Assembly (NCBI RefSeq): GCF_000234665.1
Contig: NC_018335.1
Location: 186,001-250,000 of the forward strand
DNA: 64,000 bases
Reading direction: 5' to 3'
Origin: Leishmania mexicana MHOM/GT/2001/U1103
Lineage: Eukaryota > Euglenozoa > Kinetoplastea > Trypanosomatida > Trypanosomatidae
Shown: piece by piece, positions 20,546-30,765 of the stretch
Layout: the number at the start of each line of letters is the position of its first letter
Numbering within the stretch: position 1 is the first letter of the stretch
Made by a program: the position numbers and the translations under genes
Notes under the pieces: model-generated
The model's database searches: none
What the model saw: the letters and a program-made list of their open reading frames with translations, nothing else
Told to the model about the DNA's origin: nothing

Positions 20546-22978
20546 ATGCTGCCTCGACCACAGACGTACCGGGCAAAGTCGTACGTCCCCGTCACCTCCG
20601 CCGCCATCGACCCTTATGAAGAGGGGCAGAGCTCTTTCGTTGATAATGATCGCCTTGACAGCTGGTTTCGGTACGTGGAGGCTGAACTGCAGCGCTACCG
20701 CAGCCCCTTCGTCGCCGCAGAGGCACTCTTGACGGAGCTGCGGCTGCGCAGCCACGAGCTCTATCAGCCGGAGCGTCTCTACGTTTCGACGGCGCTGCGG
20801 ATACTGCAGGCGTGCGTGCCTCACCTCTCCAAGGAAACGGCGCAGGTAGCGCAGGCGGCGGTACACGAGCTTCTCCCGTGCCTGATATACACGCGCTGTA
20901 CACCCCTGACGACATCGACGTCAAGGCCGTCCTCGTCGAGGGCCCTCGAAAAAGTGACGCAGCTGACCTACGCCGGCGCCTTCCGCCTTTTGCTGGAGCG
21001 GTCGCAGCAGTGCCAAACGCAGCTTCGGCGACTCGGGCGGCACGCTTGCGCGGAGGCAAAGGTGATGGACCTTCTTGTGCATGGGCTGGACCACATGTGG
21101 CTGAAGATGTGCTTCTACTCCTGGCGAACGTTTTGCAGGCAGCTGGAGATGCGCAAGGCGCGGCTCCGACGACGACTGCTGCGATTCGCAGCCAACGAGG
21201 CGGTGCCCGCCTTCCTGCGCACGTGGCGGCAGTACGCTCACACGATCGCTTTGGACGCCAAGACCTCCCGCAACAGCTTTGTTCAGAAGCAGGTGGAGGC
21301 ACTATACCCTCTCGAGCGGGAGGCCAAGAGCCGCTACGACCACGTATGCGAAGAAATCAAGGAGAAGAATCGGCTGGCAGGTGACAGCCTGCAGCGACTG
21401 GAGGAGACGAAGTGCCGTCTCAAAGTGCTCGAGGACCTCATTGCCGAAACGCAAAGCTCCCTCACCGACCACTGGAAGACTTGGAGGGAGTGCACACGGC
21501 TGATGTTCGACGACATCGGCGAACTCCCGGGCAAGACGAACCAGACACTTCGCACCGAGTACGTCATGAATATCACCGACACGGCGTCGGCACTGTCGAG
21601 GCGGGCTCGCGGGCGAGCTGGCCGGATGGGACTGTGGCACGTCGCACAGTTTCTCCTGTTCGAGGGGGAGCTCGGTGCCGACGCGGGCACACAGACGGTG
21701 GGGGGGATGGAGGGCAGTTTGAACGCGAAGTCAGGCATCGGCTCTTCTTCTATTTCCTCCTCTGTGCCCCACGACGCCGGCGGAACAGCCCTCTCTGTGA
21801 CCTCGAGACCGCCGGTCACCCACACAGTCCCCGCAAAGCTCAAGACGACGGCCTCCCTTCAGGTGCAGCCGAGCGACCCAACGCCGCTGTCAACTGTCTC
21901 TGCGACGGGTCTGACCGCCGACGTGAACGATGTATACTGGACTGTGGCGACTGCTGTGCAGCCAGTTCTGACGCCGCTTCATTTGATAGATGTGCTGCAT
22001 CACAACGAGGCGCACTTGAACATAACACTCAGCTTTCTTTCCACTGTGTACGGCGGCGGCCACTGCTCTCTTTTTGCACCCGCGGCGCGAGCGGCGCGGA
22101 GGACCGAGGAGACGCTGCTGCCTCTTCCCTCGAGTCAAGGCTTTGGCAAAGTGTCGCCGACAGCGGCGCCGAAGGACGGCAGCGACGACGGTGGCGCCAC
22201 AGCGGCTGCGGAGGATGTCAAGTGGGGCGCACTCATGATGCAGGATGTGACGCGCGGTATGGCGAAGGTGCAGGATTGCGTTGAAGCGAACGAAGGCTAC
22301 TTGCTGTCTGTGCGCCAGGGCATGATGATGAGCGAGTTGGAGGTGGTTCAGGGGTACCTCGAAGACTTGTACAGGCGCTGGGCTGCCACCGGCGTACCCC
22401 TATCGCAACAGAAGCTGGAGTCCGTCTGGCAGCCTATCGTGACGCCAGCGAGGCTGCCCATCCTTCAGGCGCTCTATCCTGAGCATGGAATTACTTGCTT
22501 CACCGAGCTGGTCCACTACGTGGCCCGTGTGGCGGAGTTCAGCGGCTGCTCCTTGCAGGCGCTGGCAGAGCGGCTGGATGCCACGTACCCGTACGACTCG
22601 CTAGACGAACTGCGCATTTTTCGGCGCAGCGACGAGGCCACGGAGCTGTTCCGCGAGCACGCGGCACACCTTGCCACGCTGCTGGTGTATCTAAAGGACA
22701 AGGCGAACTCATCGCAGTATCACTGCGATCACCTATCCGTGCTTCTCGAACAGGAGCTCGGGCTGACGCCGGCGGAGGCAGAGGACGTCTCGCGCTACGC
22801 ACGACATGAGGGCGGCGATGTGGTGAACCGTGACGAGATTGAGTGGCTTCTGGTGTTTTCCGCCCCGTACGTGGACCCCTCCCCCTTTACCTCTCTTCTG
22901 GAGAAGGTCGCGCGACTGCTCGAGGACTGCACCCCGTTCTTTCAGCAACTCGTCAGGACGGCGTCGGCGACTACGTAA
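20546..22978 (+). CDS. 810-residue hypothetical protein with Sfi1-like and coiled-coil segments
   Basis: A long protein of unknown family. Residues ~180-230 carry aromatic helical repeats (HMWLKMCFYSWRTFCRQLEMRKARLRRR, then FLRTWRQYAH), with the Trp spacing seen in Sfi1/centrin-binding helices. A charged coiled-coil-like stretch follows (~240-320). Residues 385-460 and 530-560 are Ser/Thr/Ala-rich and probably disordered. The C-terminal third (~585-810) is helical and acidic, including DVVNRDEIEWLLVF, which has a loose EF-hand-like look. A cytoskeletal or flagellar role is plausible because of these features and because a centrin-like protein is encoded in the same window, but this is inference. 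The start is the first ATG after CAG at 20540. Confidence 0.85.
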   Translation: MLPRPQTYRAKSYVPVTSAAIDPYEEGQSSFVDNDRLDSWFRYVEAELQRYRSPFVAAEALLTELRLRSHELYQPERLYVSTALRILQACVPHLSKETAQVAQAAVHELLPCLIYTRCTPLTTSTSRPSSSRALEKVTQLTYAGAFRLLLERSQQCQTQLRRLGRHACAEAKVMDLLVHGLDHMWLKMCFYSWRTFCRQLEMRKARLRRRLLRFAANEAVPAFLRTWRQYAHTIALDAKTSRNSFVQKQVEALYPLEREAKSRYDHVCEEIKEKNRLAGDSLQRLEETKCRLKVLEDLIAETQSSLTDHWKTWRECTRLMFDDIGELPGKTNQTLRTEYVMNITDTASALSRRARGRAGRMGLWHVAQFLLFEGELGADAGTQTVGGMEGSLNAKSGIGSSSISSSVPHDAGGTALSVTSRPPVTHTVPAKLKTTASLQVQPSDPTPLSTVSATGLTADVNDVYWTVATAVQPVLTPLHLIDVLHHNEAHLNITLSFLSTVYGGGHCSLFAPAARAARRTEETLLPLPSSQGFGKVSPTAAPKDGSDDGGATAAAEDVKWGALMMQDVTRGMAKVQDCVEANEGYLLSVRQGMMMSELEVVQGYLEDLYRRWAATGVPLSQQKLESVWQPIVTPARLPILQALYPEHGITCFTELVHYVARVAEFSGCSLQALAERLDATYPYDSLDELRIFRRSDEATELFREHAAHLATLLVYLKDKANSSQYHCDHLSVLLEQELGLTPAEAEDVSRYARHEGGDVVNRDEIEWLLVFSAPYVDPSPFTSLLEKVARLLEDCTPFFQQLVRTASATT

Positions 22979-24094
22979 GCATCCGATGGGACCGCCAGCG
23001 ACGCTGCGGCGGTCTCGCGTAGAAGTTTACAAACTGCAAGGCAGGCGTGCACCATGCCCTGGCCCTCCAATCAGTCTGCCACCCGTACATGTATGCTTAC
23101 TTTCTTCGCGCGCTCATGTATATTAGGATTTTTGGCTTTTTGGGATTGCCTACTCCCCTATGCACGTACACACGCATCTTCAGATTCCACCACCACCAAT
23201 ATATTGCGGGGTGTTCTGCACGCTCCCGAAAGCTGCATTTTTCCTTACAGCCTGGAGATGTGAGACGGAGGATGGTGCAGCATGTGTGTGTGTGCGTGTT
23301 TGTTGTCTCGCGTGCGTTCCTATTCCGAGTTGCTCTCCGTTTTAATGCCTGGCGTATCGCTTGCACCACTCGATCTTTTTTTTTCGTTGCTGTTGCCTCC
23401 CTCTCGCGCTCTTGACCACGCTCTGCCTGTCTTTGATGAACTGGTCGGCGCCCTTCTCCTCACCTCTACACCGAGGAAGCGGCAACAAACCACCCTTGCA
23501 ATTCAGCGCAGGATCATGTACAATGAACGACGAAGGAGAGGAGACGACACTTCTCAAGATGTGTCTGGACTCCGTTTACTACGCAGCTTGTAGTGCTTCG
23601 TACTCTGTCGCATACTCATCGCTCTTGAGTCCTCTGTCGCTGCATGTTTCTCGCACTTCTGAATAGAGGCACTGGTAGGCAGGACCGCCCGGGGTGCTGT
23701 CAGCTCGGTGCCTTTATGTGCACGCGCGCGTGTGTGCATCGTATGCTTCAACCTTCTTCCCTCACGTAGCGGACTCTCACACGTTTTTCCCGCACGTTTT
23801 TCCTTACAAGTCTCCCTCTCGTTCCTGTACTTTGCATTGCGCGCACACGCGCACATCCCATCATCGACCTTCCTCAGCCCCGCGGCACGGGAAAAGCGCT
23901 TCGTTAGAGCGTGTTTGCTGTGACTTCACAAACCAGGCACATAGTTTAGTGCTGCTCTTCGTTGAGGTGTGGGAGCCACCAACCATGTCTGCATGCAATT
24001 TTCCTGTATTATACACAAGCCTTTAACAGCAGTGCATCCTCTGGTGAAGCAGCTCAGTACACACAACGTCTCTGTTGCGACAAGAAGGAACATC
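22979..24094. other. intergenic spacer
   Basis: C/T-rich blocks at 23310-23440 and 23750-23860. A 47-codon ORF (MNDEGEETT...) at 23523-23666 was noted but not called. The segment 24020-24029 ends in CAG and may be the acceptor for the WD40 gene. Confidence 0.45.
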
Positions 24095-25186
24095 ATGTCG
24101 AGCCTAGTCACGCAGCACAAAACGTACGTGCACCACGTGGCCCTCGACCCATCCGGCTCCCTCCTGGCATCGTGCTCGAGTGATAAGACGGTGGAGGTGT
24201 TCCACCGTCGCACCCTGACTGGCGGTGGCGCCGTCTGGGAGCCTGGCTGCGCGATGCACGACCACTCAGGCCCGGTGCTGCGTATGGCGTGGTGCCAGCA
24301 CCGCGAGCACGGCCCTCTTCTCGCCACCGCCGGGGCAGATCGCTGGATTTACATATATCGTATCATTATCTCTTCTCACGAGGGGCGCACGCTTCTGCAC
24401 ACGGTGCGCTGGTCTCCCGTGCGCGGGTACGAGAAGGATGTTATAACGGATGTGGCCTTTGTGCCACCGCAGCAGTACCACGCTCTGCTTCTCTCGACTG
24501 CGTCGTTGGACGGCTGCGTTCGCCTCTACGAGGTGCACCAGCCACAGCAGTTCCCGTGCGTGTGTAGAATATCCCCGGAAGCCGACGCCGCAGCGGAAGG
24601 GGCCAGTGACAGCGCCGCTTGTGCCGTAGGGGTATCCGCCGGCAGCGCAGTCGCGGAGCGCCGTGAGGATGCGTCAGCATCGCCTTCGGCTTCCTCAGTG
24701 CCGCTGCTGCGCTCCGGCGGGGTCACTGCCATTGGCTGGTTCCCAGGCTCGGCGGAGCGCACAATGACCCTCGCCGTCGGCACCGTTTCGGGCCGCTTCT
24801 TTCTCTACCGCTACCTCAAGGACTCGAACTCTTTCATGACCATTTCGCTACCGCAGGTCGAGGCTGGCGTGCTGCGCTGCAGTGCGCCTGTGTGCAACGT
24901 GAGTTGGGCTTCATGCGTTGGCCGCCGCTTTCAACTCCTGTCAATTTGCTCCCGGAGTGAAGTGTTTATTCTCCGACTCAACTGCGTATCGCCTTCCATT
25001 GACGAGAAGCGCAGCTTCGAACTGTTTCGGGTGCCATTTGGAGCCGTCAGCGCGTCCTGGGGCCGCTCAAGCACGCTCCTGTATCTCGCTACGGACGATC
25101 GACGCACACAGGTGGTTGTGCTGCAGATGGCAAACCTGCTCGACCACCAATCGTGGAAGGTAGTATCGCGCAATGCGGTTGAGTAA
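24095..25186 (+). CDS. WD40 protein, SEH1-like
   Basis: A 363-residue beta-propeller protein. WD-type repeats are visible as HVALDPSGSLLASCSSDKTVEVF (near 12-34), MAWCQHREHGPLLATAGADRWIYIY (about 70-95) and DVAFVPPQQYHALLLSTASLDGCVRLYE (about 115-145), with weaker repeats after an Ala/Ser-rich insert (~155-200). The order of these blocks closely follows SEH1, a subunit shared by the nuclear pore outer-ring (Nup107/160) complex and the SEA/GATOR2 complex. Sec13 is the main alternative, as both have six-bladed open propellers of similar size. The Ala/Ser-rich loop between blades is lineage-specific. The ATG at 24095 was chosen because family homology starts right after it. Confidence 0.78.
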   Translation: MSSLVTQHKTYVHHVALDPSGSLLASCSSDKTVEVFHRRTLTGGGAVWEPGCAMHDHSGPVLRMAWCQHREHGPLLATAGADRWIYIYRIIISSHEGRTLLHTVRWSPVRGYEKDVITDVAFVPPQQYHALLLSTASLDGCVRLYEVHQPQQFPCVCRISPEADAAAEGASDSAACAVGVSAGSAVAERREDASASPSASSVPLLRSGGVTAIGWFPGSAERTMTLAVGTVSGRFFLYRYLKDSNSFMTISLPQVEAGVLRCSAPVCNVSWASCVGRRFQLLSICSRSEVFILRLNCVSPSIDEKRSFELFRVPFGAVSASWGRSSTLLYLATDDRRTQVVVLQMANLLDHQSWKVVSRNAVE

Positions 25187-26585
25187 CTCTTTCCCTTCAC
25201 ACACGCGCCGCCTGGTGTGTCGATAGCTTCTCACCTACTGCTTGTCTCAGCCTCGGCGCTCGCGGCCACGCTCCTCCATCTGTGTTGAGCTTCACCGCTG
25301 TTGCCGTGCACGCTTTTTCGCGTATGCAAGGGTTCTTTACGGCTACTGTGGCCTCACAGACGCGCGCGTACACACATCTCCCTGCGAGGGCGGCAGAGCA
25401 CTGCCGCCAGATCTTCACCGTTGTCTGCCGAGAAGCGGAAGGCGAAGCAGCGACAAAGAAGAGAAGGCAAGGAGCTGCAACACGTGAGTACCGGTCGAAC
25501 AAGGCTGTCCCCGCTCAGCAGCGGGAAAACCCCACATTCTTGTGGAATGCGGGGCGCGATCTGTCAGAGCGTTTGGGTAGCCGGTGGCACATGATCATTT
25601 GTTGTCCCCGTTGCTGCCTCGCATCCACAGTGGTGACACTGGTGGTCATGGATGACTGCATGTCTGTGTGCCGTCTTCTGGGACCCACTCACACACACAC
25701 ACACACACACAAACACACACGTATATATATATGCGTACATAAAGATGCCCTCTCACATTCTTCCGATGCCACTCGCCTCACTCCACCCCTCCTTTGCATT
25801 TCGACTTTCTCCTGTTCGCCGCGCCGCGTGCTCCTCTGTTCACCCAACGCGGAGAAGGTCCACAAGCAGCAGAGGCGCACAACACACCCGCCACATAGGC
25901 ACATACGCGGGTGCGTCGAAGGAAGAGGGCCGCTCTCTTACCACTAAGGCCTTCTCCCACCTGCGCTGCGTTTATGTGTAGTCGTCAACGTTGCCCTTGC
26001 AGCTGATTAGTCTTTCTTTGTGTACAGTCACTTGGGGAACACAGGGCAGATAGGGTACACGTATTTGGAACGGTGAACGTCTCCGCAGCCACACGACCGC
26101 CACACAGGCACAGACGTGCGTGCGCCGCAAGCCAGCGCCAGTGCAAGGTGCGCGATTACACACGTGAGCACACGGAGAGACGGTGAAGAACTGCAGTCGA
26201 CACCCGCTGTCTCCTTGGCCACTATTGGCTGCATCTACACACTGACACACTCTCCGCGCCTTCATCCTCTTTTGCTCGCGCTCCTCGCTCCCTCGCGTCT
26301 GCGTGCCTGTCCTTTTCTACACTGCCTGTGCTCTGACTCAGGCGTGCTCCCGATCTTCTCTCCCCCGTTGCCCGTCTCCTGATCTGCTTTGTACACGCGC
26401 ACGTGGGCGTCTCTCGGAGATCAACTTGTGAGCGGCACAAAGCAGCAGAGCGACAACGGTTCAGCGCACCCATCTTTGCCACTTACCTCGCAACTTCCCC
26501 CCTGCTTTCCCTGCGCTCGCCTCGAATTCACCTGCGCGGCAACAGGAGCGGCGGAAAGAGAGGAGATACGCCTCACGTCAAAGGA
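25187..26585. other. intergenic spacer with CA/TA microsatellite and paired hairpins
   Basis: Contains two adjacent GC-rich inverted repeats at 25509-25554, a CA run at about 25689-25720 continuing into TA to about 25732, and a C/T-rich region at 26260-26390. No gene recognised. Confidence 0.5.
25509..25554 (+). repeat. two tandem inverted repeats (potential RNA hairpins)
   Basis: CCCGCT-CAGC-AGCGGG forms a perfect 6-bp stem with a 4-base loop. Four bases later an arm beginning CCCCACATTC pairs with GGAATGCGGGG with one mismatch and one G-U pair. They lie about 320 bases after the SEH1-like stop codon, so in its probable 3' UTR. Confidence 0.4.
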
Positions 26586-27710
26586 ATGGAGCGCGGTCCT
26601 CGCTCCTCGTCAGGGGGCCCCGATGGGGGCTTCTGCGCGCTGCACAGCAAGCGGCGCAGCAAAGCTGATCTCATGCCGTGGAGTCAGCAGCCAGGAAAGA
26701 TGCGCTGCCTGCTGCAGAAGGAGTGCCACGTGCGTAGCGAGAACCGGCGGGCTGGTGCCAGGGAGCAGGGCAGAGCCAGTGGTGGTGGCGGTGTCGACGT
26801 GCGTGAAAGAGACCGTAGAGGAGGAATGGGGCGTGCCGGTAGTGGCCGCGAACGCGGCGGTCGCAGAGAGCGCGGGGACAGGAATGATCGCAGAGAACGT
26901 GGGGACAAAGGGGACACTGTCATGTGCCGTCTTCACCGTCAACGCCGTTCCGCTCGGCAGATGCGCGAGGTGGGGGCGGGCGTGTTTGAGTGCGCGGAAG
27001 GCAGCCGCTGTAAGCAAGCCGGCGATAGGCGCATTGGCGCCGCCGGTGGCCGCGGCGCTGATGATCGGGGCCGATTCCGTGAGCAGCGAGGGCCGTCGTT
27101 TGTAGAACGTGGTGCAGGTTCTCGGCAGCGGCAGCGACGTGGCGAACGCGCGCCTCGCCCGACGCAGGACCAGCGCTACGATGACGCGAATGCGGCTGCG
27201 TGGGCACCATCGGCAGGCGCCGGCGCAGGGGGTGGCGGTGCAGCTCGTCGTCGGACCGGCAAGGCGGAGCGCAAGGTGTGGTGTGCGCTGCATGGCAAAC
27301 ACTTGCCCGCGAGCCAGTGCGAATTCGTGCAAGACTGCTGCTATGTCTGTCTTGACCCTAGCACCTGCTTGTCCACGCCACTAGAGGCACCGGCGATGTT
27401 GCTCACACGCGGCTGCGCCGAGGTGCTCTGCAGCAAGCATCACACCCTGCGCAGTGCTGGCTTTGTGGAGTTGACGGAGAAGCCTGTAGCGTACCAGTGC
27501 ATGCCCGGCCACGCATGCCGCGGTGTGACGGTGCCGCACATGGGCCAAGATGCGCACGGCGCTGCTGCGGCTTCTGGGGGTGGCCCTGCCGCGATGCCGT
27601 ACGCGATGGCGGACATGGACGATGACGAGGAGGTCTACATGGGCGCGCGCGTGACCAACACCTTCCTGCCTCAGAGCGGCCGCGAAGCCGTCTCCTCCTT
27701 CTTTATGTGA
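26586..27710 (+). CDS. RG-rich protein with four Cys/His repeats (putative zinc-binding, RNA-related)
   Basis: A 374-residue protein. A module of the form C-x-L/K-H-x(2-3)-[RKH] ... C-x(3-5)-C occurs four times, starting at about residues 17 (FCALHSKRR), 114 (MCRLHRQRR), 233 (WCALHGKHL) and 282 (LCSKHHTLR). Between the first two lies an Arg/Gly/Asp-rich segment (about 52-110) with many RGG-like and RERGD repeats. A second Arg/Gly-rich stretch spans 140-200, and the C-terminus is acidic (MDDDEE). RG-rich regions commonly bind RNA and are targets of arginine methylation. The repeats look like a zinc ligand set. I do not recognise a named family. A second frame is also open over this gene (26389-27105), but the frame called here holds the repeats. 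Confidence 0.85.
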   Translation: MERGPRSSSGGPDGGFCALHSKRRSKADLMPWSQQPGKMRCLLQKECHVRSENRRAGAREQGRASGGGGVDVRERDRRGGMGRAGSGRERGGRRERGDRNDRRERGDKGDTVMCRLHRQRRSARQMREVGAGVFECAEGSRCKQAGDRRIGAAGGRGADDRGRFREQRGPSFVERGAGSRQRQRRGERAPRPTQDQRYDDANAAAWAPSAGAGAGGGGAARRRTGKAERKVWCALHGKHLPASQCEFVQDCCYVCLDPSTCLSTPLEAPAMLLTRGCAEVLCSKHHTLRSAGFVELTEKPVAYQCMPGHACRGVTVPHMGQDAHGAAAASGGGPAAMPYAMADMDDDEEVYMGARVTNTFLPQSGREAVSSFFM

Positions 27711-28532
27711 AGGGCATGGAGGGGGAACGGTGGGGTGGCTGTGACGGGCACCAAAGCAACGGATGGAGACGAGTCTGTTCGAGGCTCTGTTGCGTGCATG
27801 CCTCTTTGTGAATGCGTTCTCGTTAATGGCGAGGGGAGTGGAAGAGAGGAGCGTCTGGCTGCTGGCTGTGCTCGAACCATTCCCTTCCCCTTTGCGGCTG
27901 TGATATCGTTGGTGAGTCCGTTCTCTCTCGCCCGCTCTTGCTGTCTCCCGAGAGCGCAGTGTCGATGCCACCGCGTAAAACAACCGAAGAAGGGGAACCG
28001 ACGGCGCTGGCGCACGAACGACACCGAGCCAGTCTCCACTGACGTGTTGAAGCTATGTCTCGCGCAATCAGGACCACCAGACGGGAGGGGGTGATCGACG
28101 ATTTCTTCCCCGAACCCTCTCCGGGGCATAGGCGGTTTTCCGAACTTGTCAGGTCCTTGATCTCCTGCTAGCGTTGCCGCACTAAATCACCGTGGCGTGA
28201 CCTTGCAGTTGTCCCTTTTCGACAGGTGCGCTGCGTATAGAAGCGAATACGCCTCTGCGATTCGTTCGTGCCACTCTTACCCTTTGCATCGCCTCGTTTT
28301 CTAAGGTGCTTCACCCTCTTGTGGTCGCTGCATGCCATCCTCTCCACTCCCACGGAAGCGCTCTTCAGCACGCACTCACGGCCAGAAATCCCAGCCCACC
28401 AGCACAAGGTCGAGGCGACATCTCTGCTTACGGACATCTCTGGACCGCACCCAGGCAAAGAGGAAGCAGCGAAACGCAAAACGCGCACCGCTCGCTGCAA
28501 CTCCCCCCTCGCGCGACTCACCTTTCCACCCC
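27711..28532. other. intergenic spacer
   Basis: Presumed 3' UTR of the RG protein and leader of AMMECR1. The frame upstream of 28533 is open for 67 codons but is Ser/Pro/Arg-rich with no domain. No other gene seen. Confidence 0.5.
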
Positions 28533-29093
28533 ATGACGGCCACGCCAGAGATGGCGGAGTACTGCCTCCGCGTCATTGCACAGCAGATCAGTGCCCCCGA
28601 TGGCCCATCGGTGCCACTGCCAGCCATCCCAAAGGAGGACGCGGCGTGCTTCGTGACACTCACGACACTGCCCCAGGACCGGCTGCGCGGCTGCATCGGA
28701 TCCCTTCGGCCAGGGAACCTAAAGAAAGACATGCGCCGACTCGCACTTGCCGCCGCCTTCCAGGACTCACGCTTTCCCAAGGTAAAGGAGGAGGAGCTGC
28801 CGACGCTGCGGTGCTGCTTCAGTCTGCTGCACACCTTTGAGCCATGTTCTGCCTGGAATGATTGGGAAATCGGCAACCATGGCCTCATCGCCGATTACGA
28901 CGGCTACAGCGCCACATACTTGCCCTCGGTGGCAGAGGAGCAAGGATGGGACCACAGAGAAACCCTCGTGAGCCTGCTGGAGAAGGCGGGCTTTGAGGAG
29001 CCGGTGACGGACCATGTGCTGGGGAAGGTACGCCTGACCCGGTATCAGGTCAATAAAGCCTTTAAGGACTACAAGGATATTGTCGCTTCCTGA
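28533..29093 (+). CDS. AMMECR1-family protein
   Basis: A 186-residue protein covering the whole AMMECR1 domain. The signature LRGCIGSL is at residues 51-58, preceded by CFVTL and followed by LALAAAFQDSRFPKV and the LLHTFEPC strand. It ends YLPSVAEEQGWDHRETLVSLLEKAGF...VRLTRYQVNKAF, the conserved C-terminal block (LP.V..E..W....L..L..KAG). The family is found in bacteria, archaea and eukaryotes. Its biochemical function is not settled, and human AMMECR1 is nuclear. The frame is open upstream, but homology begins just after this ATG, so the short form is chosen. ATG at 28551 is an alternative. Confidence 0.93.
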   Translation: MTATPEMAEYCLRVIAQQISAPDGPSVPLPAIPKEDAACFVTLTTLPQDRLRGCIGSLRPGNLKKDMRRLALAAAFQDSRFPKVKEEELPTLRCCFSLLHTFEPCSAWNDWEIGNHGLIADYDGYSATYLPSVAEEQGWDHRETLVSLLEKAGFEEPVTDHVLGKVRLTRYQVNKAFKDYKDIVAS

Positions 29094-30765
29094 GGGGCGC
29101 CATCGTCTGCAACCGCGCTGTGAGTGTGCACGGGGACTGGTAAGAGTCCGCTTCCACCTCAATGCACACAAGCACACAGACGGGCACACGCACGAAGGCG
29201 CAAAAGGTGTCGTTGTGCTGTCATCTCTTGGGTGTGCCTTTTTTTGCGTTTCGCTGTGCCTTGCCTCCGTTCTTTTCTTCGTGCACCCCTTGTGCTCTTG
29301 GGTGTTGAGGCGCAGCTCTCAAAAACCACTCGCCGTCCCCCCGCCCCCCTCCCTCCCTCCCTCCCTCCCTCCCTCCCTCCTTCCCTCTCTCCTGCGCGCT
29401 GTGCACCCGGCCGCACATCTGTGCCTTGCTGTGGCAAAGTAATGTCTTGTTTTGTGTGTCCTGTTTTGGCCCAGCTTCTTGCGCCTTATTCTATACAGCT
29501 CTTTCTTCCTGTCGTACAACAGTGCGTGTGTGCCGCGGGTTTCGCTATTTCAATACTCCTCTCGTTTCATCCGGCGCTCAAAGAAAAAAAAGTCGAAGAG
29601 GCATAGCAGCAGCATCAGCAAGGCGAAACTTAGAAAGCGAAGCACAAGAGACGCACACGCACGCGCCACTCATCGTGTGAGCGAGCACCGGTGCAGCGCT
29701 TCCCCACATGCTTAGTCGTCACGTTTCTTCCCCACCACCCCCTGCTAGCTCAATAATCACAACATCATCTGAGGAGTGCCAGCTGCTCAGGAGTTTCGAG
29801 GAGGGGTGGGGGCACCGTGACGGGAGCGGAAACGTCAAGCGTGCACGGCTCATTATGAGGTGATTGGGGAGTGGGCGTCGGCAAGGATGGTACCACCACC
29901 GCTAATCCACGGTCCGAATGAAGCCGATACGGCGGCGAAGGAACATCTACCCTTGTTTCCTGTACCGCTCAACCCTGTGCCACCCATGAGACTCCCTGTT
30001 ATCTGGGGTGACCATCGTCAACAGCGCGCTCGCCCAGCCTCTCTCGGACGTCCGACATCTGTTCATCTTTCTTTCTGCACCCATATTCTCTGCATCTCAC
30101 GCCTCACCAACACATTAAGGGAACCAACCAGGCACACAGTACCTCCACACACGCGCGCGAAACGCGTCCTCTCTCTTTACCCTGTTTTCACTGCGACGCG
30201 ACTCTCACTCCTAACTCTGGTTAATAGGAGCGAGTGGTTGGTCTGCTCTCGCGCCCTTGCTGGTTCTCGCAACTCTTCTTATCAGAGGGGAAAGGGGGTC
30301 TGCGCCAGTCCATGTCTTCGCACCCTCGCTCCACCGTCGGCGCAGCCGCTGAGAGACGATGAGGAGTGCAGTCCGGAAGTCTAACCGTCACACGGATCGA
30401 GGTTTCATCTTTTCTTGTCGTTCGCCTGCTCTTCTTCAGACTGAGGGCCTCTGCCTCGATTGCTACGTGACGTCTGTGCCTGCCTGCATCCGCCAAGCTG
30501 CACCTCCATGAACACATGCAGAACACACAGCCGAGGAAGCGGCGCAGCTTCACGTTTGCCTACGCATCTCGGTGCGCGTGTGTTGCTGTGCGTGCAGTGG
30601 CGCCGTGGCAACCCGTGTGCATGTCAGCGAACGCTTCTCCTCCTGTCGTCATTCTCTTCGGTGAGCTACACAAGCGCTTTTGTTTTCTCCTTGCACTCCT
30701 CCCTGGAGCGCTGCCGCCTCGCCTTCCTCACGCCGACTTTTCGTGTTCGTTTCCGTCTTCCTCTC
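29094..30765. other. long 3' region of AMMECR1 / intergenic
   Basis: About 1.7 kb. It holds a perfect CCCT tetranucleotide run at about 29348-29380 (G-rich on the - strand), further T/C stretches and no recognisable gene. It leads into SIDER2 copy A, so that element is probably in the AMMECR1 3' UTR if the transcript extends that far. Confidence 0.5.
29348..29380. repeat. (CCCT)n microsatellite
   Basis: About eight copies of CCCT in a row. The complementary strand is (AGGG)n and could fold into a G-quadruplex. Confidence 0.8.

Noticed and set aside
20592..21302. Frames on both strands over the 810-residue gene (including 190 and 290 codons in other + frames)
   Set aside because: The 810-codon frame spans them all and has helical, non-biased composition; the others are Arg/Ala/Pro-rich shadows.
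23523..23666. 47-codon ORF beginning MNDEGEETT
   Set aside because: It has an acidic start but then Ser/Tyr/Leu-rich sequence without known pattern, and no clear acceptor just upstream. It could be a micro-gene, but I cannot support it.
25687..25732. CA/TA tract considered as a possible origin or regulatory element
   Set aside because: Similar dinucleotide runs occur in many spacers here (10168, 46057, 49628, 59236). They are ordinary microsatellites.
26610..27332. 240-codon - strand frame and a second + frame (26389-27105) over the RG protein
   Set aside because: Arg/Gly codons give open frames in other registers. Only the chosen frame has the four matching Cys/His repeats.
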